Assembly: GCA_031279675.1 (NCBI GenBank)
Contig: JAITIB010000042.1
Location: 1 to 12,758 of the forward strand
Source of the DNA: Puniceicoccales bacterium
GTDB taxonomy: Bacteria; Verrucomicrobiota; Verrucomicrobiia; Opitutales; UBA953
Length of the DNA stretch: 12,758 nucleotides
Reading direction: 5' to 3'
Shown here: piece by piece, positions 1 through 9,600 of the stretch
Position numbering within the stretch: position 1 is the first letter of the stretch
Layout of the letters: each line of letters starts with the position of its first letter
Notes under the pieces: generated by a model
Databases searched by the model: none
The model's input: the letters and a program-made list of their open reading frames with translations, nothing else
Told to the model about the DNA's origin: nothing
Made by a program: the position numbers and the translations under genes

Positions 1-225
1 GAAGGCGGCGAACTGACGATCGTTGGGGCGAACGGGAACATCGTTGGCATAGAGAACTGGACGGTGAGCGGGGCCGGTCTCGCGCCCGGTTCGGGGTTTG
101 TGCTGTCCGGCGGAGTCTACAGCCTTGTCGCGGTTCCCGAACCCTCGACCTACGCCTTGCTCGGCGCCACCGGCGCGCTCGCGCTGGCGTTGCTGCGACG
201 CAGGTCGTTGCGCCGGACAGGATAG
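1..225 (+). CDS. PEP-CTERM sorting-domain protein, C-terminal fragment (5' end outside window)
   Basis: Open from the first base in frame 1 for 74 codons to TAG at 223-225. The visible part is a Gly/Ser/Val-rich beta-type stretch followed by a textbook PEP-CTERM tail: the motif VPEPST at residues 45-50 of the fragment, a hydrophobic segment of about 18 residues (ALLGATGALALALL), and a basic end (RRRSLRRTG). In PEP-CTERM proteins this tail is recognised by an exosortase, which cleaves near the PEP motif as the protein crosses the inner membrane. Such proteins end up in the outer envelope or extracellular matrix. The passenger function cannot be told from this fragment. The similar glycine-rich style suggests it belongs with the PATR-type surface proteins downstream, but no PATR motif is visible in the 74 residues. 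A terminator follows within 40 bases, so it is not co-transcribed with the next gene by default. Confidence 0.9.
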   Translation, partial: EGGELTIVGANGNIVGIENWTVSGAGLAPGSGFVLSGGVYSLVAVPEPSTYALLGATGALALALLRRRSLRRTG

Positions 226-260
226 ATTGTTTTGTTTGTTTGAGTATGTTGTTGAATGGC

Positions 261-295
261 AGGGCGTGGGTGGCGACACCCGCGCCCTGTTTGTT
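261..295 (+). terminator. Rho-independent terminator of the PEP-CTERM gene
   Basis: An 11-bp stem pairs GGGCGTGGGTG (262-272) with CACCCGCGCCC (277-287), with a single G-U wobble, closed by the GNRA-type tetraloop GCGA (273-276). An A-T pair at 261/288 extends it. It is followed by the T-rich stretch TGTTTGTT (288-295). It lies 36 bases after the stop codon of the PEP-CTERM gene, so it separates that gene from the giant gene. Confidence 0.9.
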
Positions 296-514
296 ACGAC
301 TTTGTTATTGTCCGGGGCAAAATTAGTCCTTGCAAAGGGAGACCCCCGCGCCAAAACCAATTGCCTTTAGCCCTGAGAAAAATTCCATGAGCAAGCCCCT
401 CCCATTGCCCGGTGTAAGCCCTGTAAACAAGGGGGGATTTGCCTTTCCCCCGAAGGGCGTCCCGGTGTCCGGCGGCGGCCCTCTTTCATTAACCATAAGC
501 AGACACGTTTCCAA
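296..514 (+). promoter_or_regulatory. Leader/promoter region of the giant autotransporter gene (no box assigned)
   Basis: This 219-base stretch follows the terminator and precedes the ATG at 515, so it should hold the promoter of the giant gene. I see no convincing -35/-10 pair; the closest is TTGTTA at 302 with a poor -10. A small hairpin pairs GGGGGA (432-437) with TCCCCC (446-451) across an 8-base loop. No Shine-Dalgarno sequence stands out just before 515 (the bases are GACACGTTTCCAA). An open frame from ATG 387 to TGA 516-518 (43 codons) overlaps the giant gene's start as ATGA. It could be a leader peptide, but its composition (Pro/Gly/Lys-rich) gives no real support. Confidence 0.4.
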
Positions 515-655
515 ATGAAGACCCAGTATTCATCCCCAACCCGAACCCGCGCGATCACGCCTCGTTTTTTCCGTCATCGTCCGGTGCTGCGCGCCCCGTT
601 GCGCGCCCTGCTGACTGCTGCCGCCGGGGTGGCGTCGCTGGCGCCGGTGGCATCG
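515..655 (+). other. Signal peptide of the giant autotransporter
   Basis: Codons 1-47 hold an unusually long, basic N-region of about 30 residues with eight Arg and one Lys, then a hydrophobic core of about 15 residues and a small-residue cleavage site (V-A-S-G, cut near 47/48). A shorter start at GTG 584 (Val24) would give a conventional length, but it has no ribosome-binding site either. The long N-region recalls the extended signal peptides of large autotransporters, without clear sequence similarity to them. Confidence 0.75.
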
Positions 656-3600
656 GGTTATGTCTTTTCGCGGACGTTTCTTGAGGATGCTTCCGGAACT
701 CCGGTTCGCTGGCATACCGCGTCGTGGTCGCGGGATGGGGCGGTGCCTACGTCGAGCTGGATTAACAGTGCCACTGCGCACAACGCAGCGGTGTCTTATG
801 CGGGGATCGGGACGACTCATGTGACTTTGGGTGGGGATTTGGTCCTGACGGGAGCGTATCAGTTTGATGTGAGTTCGGGCGCGCTGGTTTTGCAGGATGG
901 ATTTATTGAGGGCGGGGCGGGGGCTTCGTTTTCCAAGCTTGGGGGCGGGGTACTGGTGTTGGATGTGGTGGGTCTTTCCCCGATGGCGGTGAACCTTGGG
1001 CGCGGGGGGATCTTGGTTGGGAAGTCCAACGCGCTTGGCAGCGGGCTGGTTACGATGCAGGCGGGGACAATGCTTGGCACGATGGAGGGGGCGCGCGTGG
1101 CGCTTGGCAACGAGGTGAGCGCGCTCGGCGGTGTGACGCTGCACGTGGGTGCGGGCGGTGCGCTGTCCCTGGGCGGTGTGGTCAGGGGTTCGATAGGGGC
1201 GACGGTGGAAAAGACCGGGTTGGGGGAATTGTCTCTTTCCGGCGGACTTTCAGGTTTTTCGGGCGGGATGGATGTGCGCGAGGGGGTGTTGCTGTTGCCC
1301 GGGCTGATGCCTTCCGTTGGGGGACCCGGCGGGGTGCCGCTCGTGGTGCGCTCCGGCTCGGTTATCGGGCTGGACGGGGATTGGAGCCGGTGGAACGCTT
1401 CCTCGTTTTTTGAGGCGGGCGCCGGCCTGCGTGTCGGTGCGACGGGGGCGCCGACTTCGTTGCGCTTGAGTTCGCTTTCCGTGGTTGATGAGGCGAGTGT
1501 GTCTTTTGATCTTTCGCGCGCGAGCGCGGATGTCTCCGTGAATGACCGTGTGATTGTGAACGGCGATTTTGTGCTGGATGCGGACAGATCGCATCTCGAA
1601 CTGAACTTTTCCGGGCTCTCGCTTGCGACGACGCCCGGATTGCGCAGTTACGAGCTGTTTCGTTACAACGGCTTGGGTTCGAGTGTTTCGGACGCGGCGC
1701 TGGCGCGCTTGCAGACCGAGCTTGACGGCGGGCTGCTGGGGCGTGAGAGGAGCACTTACACGCTTCGGCGAAGCGAGGGGGGCGCCAGCGGTCCCGGCGT
1801 GGTGACCTTGGATGTCAGCGGGAATCCCTTTGCCCTTGCATGGACGGGCGCCGCCGGCGGTGTCTGGAGCGCGTCCGGGCCGCAGGGGACACAGGATTGG
1901 TTGCTGACCGCCGGTGGCGGCACTCCGGAGCGTTTTTATGACGCGGACACGGTGACTTTCGGGGACACTGCCGCGGTGGGGACGACGGTGGCGATCCTCG
2001 GAGAGGTGCGCCCCGGCTCGATTGTTGTGAACGGCGCGCTGGATTATGTTTTCACGGCGGACTCATCGTCCGGTGGCGCGCGCGAGGCGAACCGGATTTC
2101 GGGGACGACCGGGCTTGTGAAGCGCGGGCCTGGGCAGCTCACGGTGTTGACTCGAAACGATTTCACCGGCGCGGTGGAGGTGTCCGCCGGCAAACTCGTT
2201 GTCGGCGACGGGATCCTGACGGCGGACGAGGTCCGGCTTGGCGGCACGGGTGACATCACGGTGCGGTCCGGCGCGGAGCTTGTTTACGCGATCAACGGGG
2301 ATTTTAGCGTGACGCAGCGGTTCACCGGCGGCGGCACGGTCGTGAAGAATGGGAACGGGCGGATGGCGATCGGCGTGGACGCCGCCGGGGGGGTGTTTTC
2401 GGGGATGAACATCAATCTCGAAATAAATGCCGGGGCCGTGTATGTCCCCTGCCGTCCCAATGGCGGGAACTTGCTCGGCGCGTCGAACACGATCACGATC
2501 AACAACGGCGGGATGCTTGTCACCGAGGCGCAGGGTTCCTTGGGCGGGGTGAATTTGGACTGCATGATTCGGATCAATGAAGGGGGCGTGTGGACGTTTA
2601 CCAATCGGAGCGCCTCGGGCATTTCCGGCGGTCACGAAGTGAACATGTCCAATCTCGTTCTTGCCGGTGGGGCGGTGGGCACCAGTGCGGTGAACAACAC
2701 ACTCATTTTTTTTGGGGCGGGGCCCTTGCGCGTGGTGGGTAATGCCGTTTCCACGATCAACAGTGGTGTCCGCTTCAGTGACGGGGTGCTCTCCGCGACT
2801 TTTGATGTGGAGACTGGCTCCAGCTTGGAGGTCAATGGAGCGTTCACCCCCCTGTCCGGCATGAGTTTGGTGAAAGCCGGTGGCGGGGAAATGCATTTCG
2901 GCGGTTTTGTCAGTGGAATGTCCCGTGTGTCTGTCGAGGCGGGGCAGTTGCGTTTGGGCGGTGGCCCGCTGACTACGGTGTCTTTGAACGAACTCCACAT
3001 TGCCGATGGCGCCCGGATTACCACCCCCGGCACTTTAGCCGTGGGGAATGCGAACCCAAGTGCGGTATCCTATGTCGGGAGCGCGACGCCATCCGCCGGA
3101 TGGGTGGACATCGGGGGAAACGTCACCCTCTATGGCGGATTGAGCATTGGCGGGCGCGATACCGTGGAAACGCTCACCATCGGGGGCAATCTCGTGCTGG
3201 AAGGTGGCGCTTCCAAACTTTATTTCACGATTGATAACACGGGCGCGGTCCCCGCCGTCGACCGGCTCAATGTCAACTACCTTGAGCCCAATGGGATTAC
3301 CAAGTTGGCCTTTTCCTCAGTGGACGGCTCATTTCAACAAGGCCAGTATGTGCTGGTTTCTTCCGGGGCCGTGATTGGTGGGACCACCGCTTACATCAAT
3401 CAGTCGATAGATGACATCATCCTGCGCGCCGACACCAAGGGTGGAGTTGCTGGAACGGCCAGGGTCGAAGTCAACCCTGGCAACCCCAACGAGCTGATAC
3501 TGGTTATCCCCGGGGATAGCCATCGCCAGATATGGAGGGGGACCAGTGCCGCCACAAAATGGAACACGGCGGATGTCAACCAGAACTGGTATGACAACAC

Positions 3601-6600
3601 GATTTCCGCCCAGTCCGATTTTTGGAACGGCGACGTTGCGGTGTTCACCAGCGACAACGCGCCCATGGATCTTTCCTACGACGTTGATATTGACGCTCCC
3701 GTCCAGCCCGGGCGCGTGCTCGTCGAGGGCATTGCCGACTACACTTTCACCACCAGCAACTCTGGCAAGATCAGTGGCAGGGGCGGACTGACAAAGAGTG
3801 GCGACGGCACGTTGCGGATAAGCAGCAATGCTCACGACTTCGCCGGTGCCGTCGAGATCCTCGGTGGCGTTATCGAGATAACCACGCTGGCCAACGCCAA
3901 CACGGCCAGCGCATTGGGAAGGGGGGAAAACGCCTCCAAGCTCGTCCTCAATGGCGGTGCCCTGCGCATTAACAACTCCGCGGCGCTCACCACGAACCGC
4001 GCGTTTACGCTTGGCGAGAATGGCGGCACCATCGAGCTTTCCAGCGAGGCTGCCAACACACTGGTCACCTTCAATGGCGGATCGGGTTCCGTTGCCCACA
4101 CCGGCACCGGCAACCGCACGCTCACCTTGAACGTTCTCGGCGGGACCAACTATGTGACGGCGACTCCCACGGCGGGCGGCGTGTTCCAGTTGCAATTGAC
4201 AGACCCTTCCAGCGGCAAACTCAAGCTGGTGAAGGACGGCGCCGGATTCCTGATCTTGACGGGAACCAATTCCCATAGGGGCGGCACGGAAATCAGCGGG
4301 GGCTGCCTGAGTATTTTTGGTGACAGGGCCCTTGGTGCCGTGCCGACGAGTTTTGACCCCAAGAACGTCATCCTGATGCGCGGCGGTATTCTCTTCAATG
4401 CCATCTCCCCCAGCGGCAACAACGGTTGGACCAACGGTGCCGCCATCACGCTGGATGCCAACCGGGGCATCTATCTTGACGAGGGCGGCGGCACCATCCG
4501 GAACGGGTGGACGCAGGACTTCACGGTCAAGGGCGCCATCAGCGGGCCGGGCGCGTTGACAAAAATAGACACCGGCTTGTTGATCCTGTCCGGGGCAAAC
4601 ACTTTTTCCGGGGGGCTGGTCCTGTCCGCGGGTAATCTCGCGTTGCAGAACTCGGAGGCGATCCCGCACGGCTTTGGCAAGTCGGGGGTTGTGCTGAGCG
4701 CCGGCCAGATGCGCTTTTCCAACGGCGTGGACGCCCACATCAACTCGCTTACCGGCACGGGTCAGGTCACCAACTCCACCACTGGCGCGACCAGCACACT
4801 TTACCTTGGGGAGACCGGGCTGTCGTTCACCTACGACGGCGTCATCAATAACGGTGCCGGCACGGTCGCCCTCACCAAGCTTGGTTCGGGCAAATTGACG
4901 CTCACGGGCACCAATACCTTCTGGGGGGACGTTCACGTGGAAGGCGGCGTGCTGCGCGGCGCCACCGCCGCCGCCCTCGGGCAGGCCAACAACTACAATG
5001 TCGCCAACGGTGCCGCGCTGGATCTGCGTGGCGTGCGGATAGACAGCACCTCGCGGACAATCCGCATCAGCGGCGAGGGCGTGATCGGCATGGACTCCGA
5101 CGAGCCCGACACCAGCTTTTCAGGGCTGAGCGGCGCGCTGTTCAACTCCAGCATGGCGTCGGCGGCCAGCGCCGCCAAGGTCGAGATCAATGGACTCACG
5201 CGCATCGCGACATTTGCCGATTTTGCCCTCACCAACATCGCCGGCACCGGGGATTTGACGCTGGCTTACCTTGAGAACAATGACGGCCTTTTGCTGGCGC
5301 GCCGCAAGGGTTTCACCATTGGCGGCGCGGGGGCGAGGGTGATGCTCAGCCCTGACGCGGGCACGAACATCGGACGGCTGAATGTCAACGCCAAGGTCAC
5401 CGCATCCATGGGCACCGGCACGATTGTCGCGCCCGGTGGCGTCAACATCGGGCAGGACGGCAACCTGCAGCTCAACGGATTCAACATCATCCAGACATCG
5501 GGCGTCGTGACGCTCTCCACCACGGGCACGCTCACGCTCATGGGGGATTCCCGGCAGGGCCTGGCCGGTTTTGGCAACCCGGGCCGTTTCGCGAGCAGCA
5601 ACGCCAGCACCCTTGTCACCCACAACGAGGCCGTGGGCACGGGCGTTCTCACCGTCGCGTTGTATGCGGGGGAATCCTATTTTGGCGGCAGGATTGGCAG
5701 CACCCTTGCGGCGGACGCCACAGGCATGCTCAATCCCCTCCCCAACACGGGCAGCCTCAGCCTGATTGTTGAAAACGGCGCCAGCGGCATCCTCACCCTT
5801 GCCAACGAGAAGAGCGATTACAGCGGCGCCACCACCATCAAGGGCGGCGTGCTCAACCTTGAGGCCCGCCTCTCCGTTTCCGACCCGGACACGGGCACCA
5901 TCACCGGCGTCCTTGGCAATTCCGCCCTGACCATCGACGGCGGCATCCTGCGCAGCAGCGCCGCGCAACTTTCCTCCACCACGCGCACCTTCACCCTCGG
6001 GCCCAATGGCGCCACGATCGAGTCGTCCGGGCAGGGGAATTTGCAGTTCAACCGTGGCAACCTGGCCGTGATCCTCGCCGCCCCGGGCATTACCAACAGT
6101 CTTGTGCTTGGCGGCTCCCATACGGGGGACAACGTTTTCCGCCTGTTGCTGGAGGGGAACCTTGATTTGACCAAGACCGGACACGGGCAATGGATACTTG
6201 GCGGCGCAGGTGATGCCCCGAACACCTATGCGGGCCGGACCCGGATTGAGAATGGAACGCTTACCCTTGGCAAAAACAACGCATTGTCCGCCTCCACGGG
6301 TGTCACCTTGGGCTATAACGCCAACGCCGGGGGGATTGGCGACACTTTCGGCACGCTCAAACTCAACGGCAACAACGTGACCCTGCTCAGTCTCACGACG
6401 GCCACCAACGATGCCGCAAACCGCGTCATCAACGGCAAGGACGATTCCCTCTCCGAGCTCACGCTGGCGATCCAGTCCGGCGGCACCGATCTTTTTCAGG
6501 GCAGCCTCGGCAATGCCGACCCGGACACCGCGCAGGAGCGGGACAACGCCATCGCCGTCATCAAGGCAGGCGACGGCACATTTGTGCTTGGCGGTGCCGC

Positions 6601-9600
6601 CGCCTATTCCGGGGACACTCAAATCGTTGCCGGCACCCTCCGGATGGCGGGCCCCGCCGTGGCCCTTGGGGTTGCCGGAAAGAACATTTTCGTCGGCTCA
6701 CCCGCGCCCTCGACCGCCCTCTTTGAGGTTGTGGGCGGCACCTACGACATTGATGCCGGAAAGACCATCGTCGCCGGAAAAAGCGCCGCCCCGTCAGCCG
6801 ACCTCCGGGGCAATTTCCGCCTCGATGCCGGCACCTTGTTCATCGGTGGCGAATACGACGGTGGCTCCCGTCTTGACGGCACTGTGAGCGACTCCACGGG
6901 CGTGCTTTGCACGCTCACCCTCGACGGGGATCTCTCCGCGCGTTCCGGCGTCACTTCCCATCTCGCCTACACCTTTGGTCCCAATCCCGACCTTGCCGTC
7001 GGGCTTGCCTCGGATCTCCTCCACGTGACCGGGACGCTCACCCTCCAGGGCGATCTTGAGATCGTTGCCATGCCCACCGCCTACCGCCTTGGCACCGGCA
7101 CTTACGACATCATCCAATATGGCGATTTCATTGGAAGCCTCAGTTTCCTGAAGTTCAATGCCGACGAGCGCTATGTGGCCACCTTCCATAACGACACCGT
7201 CCGCAAGTTCATCTCGATGGAGGTCGCAAGCGCCCTTCCCGATGGCAACAAACTTTACTGGCAGGGCCGTCCCAACACCCAGTGGGGCGACCCCACCGCC
7301 GCCACCGGCGCCAATTTCTACCAGGCGCTCGCCCCGGGGCAGCGCACATCCTACGGGGACGGCGACTGGGCTGTTTTCGGTGACTATGACCGGCCCTCCG
7401 GCGGGACGCAGATCTCCGCCGCAAACCGCGTCATCACGATCGGCAGTGCCGGTGTCCGGCTTGGCATCGCCGAGTTTGTCTTTGACGGCGCGGATTATGT
7501 GCTCAACGGCCCCGGTTCCATTGGCGATTCGCTGGGCGGGGCGGGCAGGATATTCAAGGAAGGCACGGGCACGCTTGTCATCAACACGGCCAACACCTAC
7601 AGCGGCGGCACCGACCTCAACGCCGGGACGCTTCTCGTCGGCAACGATCAGGCCCTCGGCACCGGCACCCTCACGCTCAAGGGCGGCACGCTGGGCGCCA
7701 CTGGTGGCGCGCGCACGCTTGCCAATGCTGTCAAGGTGGCGGGCTCAAGCACCATTGACCTTGGCGCGTCCCCCCTCGTGCTCGCAGGCGACCTCGAAAG
7801 TGTGTCGGCGGACTTCACCCTGGCCAAGACAGGTTCCGGCATGCTCACCATTAGCGGCGGCGGCGGCGCGTTTACCGGCACTGTCGCCGTGAATGACGGC
7901 AGCCTTGCCCTCGCCGCGCGGGACTCCCAAACCAGTTTCCATGGCGCCGCCTTTGTCCTTGGCGGCAACACCGTCCTTACCGCCGCTTTCGCCGGGAACG
8001 GCACCGTCGAGCTTGGCGCCCTTTCCGGAAGCGGTTCCCTCCAGAGCATCACCGCGGGCTTGAAAACATTCCGCATTGGCGGGCGCGCCTCCAGCCCCGT
8101 GGTTGCCGAGACGTTTTCCGGAGTGATTCGCAACGGCACGGACGGCAGCGTTGCCATCGAGAAAACCGGCGTCGGCACACTCATTTTGACGGGGAACAAT
8201 GTCTATTCCGGCACCACCACCATCACCGGCGGCGTGCTCCAGATCGGCACTGCCGGCAAGACCGGGGGAATCGGCTCCGGAGCCATCACCATTGGCGCCG
8301 CCGGAACGCTCCGCATCAACGGCAATTCCAACGACGCGTCCATCGAGCTGGCCCAGTCCATCACCAGTGCGGGTGTCTTTGAAAAAGCCACCGGGAACAC
8401 GGTCGTCCTCCTCAATGACAACGCCGGTTTGGGCGGCAAGGTGAACATTATCGACGGCACGCTCCAAGTCGGGGATCGCACCGACAGCGGCGGACTCGGC
8501 ACCGCGGACATCGCCAACAATGGCATTCTTCACTTCTACCGCAACAGTGCCAGCCACGGCAGTTATGCCGTTACTAACGACATCAGCGGCACTGGCGACA
8601 TTCTCAAGCATGACCTCGGACGGCTCATTTATCTGGGCGACAACACCAGCACTGGCGATACCGTCGTCAATCGCGGCACGCTCCAGATTGGCAGCGGCGC
8701 CGCCGGTGTCCAGACCTACGACTCCACCCGGATCCGTCTCCTGGATACCGTGCTTGAGCTCAACACGGGCGGCACGCTGTCCATTTCCGGCGGCGTGATC
8801 GGGGCGGGGTCTGTTGCCAAAAACGGCGCCGGCACCGCCGTCATCACCGGCACGAGCGCCGGAGGCAATGTCCGTTACAGCATCAACAACGGCACCCTCC
8901 AGATCGGCAACGGGGGCGCGAACGGTGACCTTGAGGGCGCGTCCCAGATCGCCATCAACAGCGGCTCCTCGCGGCTCCTCTTCAGCCGTTCGGGGACGAC
9001 CACCGTGTCCGGCAGGATCACATCCCTCTCCGGCGGCGAATTTCGTGTGGAAGGGGGTGCAGGCGGAGCGACCGGCACCGTCGTCCTTACCGCGTCCAAT
9101 GAGATCCTCGGCACCATTTATGTCGCCAACCACGGCATTCTTCAGCTCGGCGACGGGGGGAAAACCGGCGTTCTCAACCATACCAACACAGTGACGGTCA
9201 ACACCGACGCCACTTCCGCCTTCGCGTTCAACCGCACGGGCGCCAACCTTCACACCGGCAGCAATATCGTCATCGAAGGCGCGGGGAAATTCATAAAACT
9301 CGGCTCCAACGAGGTCATTTTCAACAGCGTCGCCAACAACACTGGCGGGCTCCTCGCCCAGGAAGGACGCCTCGTCGTCACCCCTGGCAACTTGCCGGCT
9401 CAGGGTGCGCTGGAAGCCTCGGGCTCCGGCGTCCTTGTGCTCCAGAATGGCACGACCCCGTGGACGGGCCCCGGCGGCGCCGCGTTTGACTGGGGGCGTC
9501 TCGGCGGCTCCGGAACCATCGTCCTTGGCGCCGACGCCACCGTGGGAACCGGCACTTACAGCGAATACAACTACGCCGCCGCGACTTCCGGAAATTCCAT

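Noticed and set aside
98..370. 90-codon open frame across the end of the PEP-CTERM gene and its terminator
   Set aside because: It overlaps the PEP-CTERM coding end in another frame and runs through the terminator stem, with no domain or ribosome-binding site.
2387..2393. Run of 7 G within the giant gene as a second phase-variation tract
   Set aside because: Short runs like this are common in this G-rich part of the gene, the frame is intact on both sides, and 7 is below the length usually needed for frequent slippage.
8231..9382. Regularly spaced similar segments as a possible CRISPR array
   Set aside because: The period is over 210 nt, the copies are diverged, and they keep reading frame and protein pattern. 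They are coding repeats.
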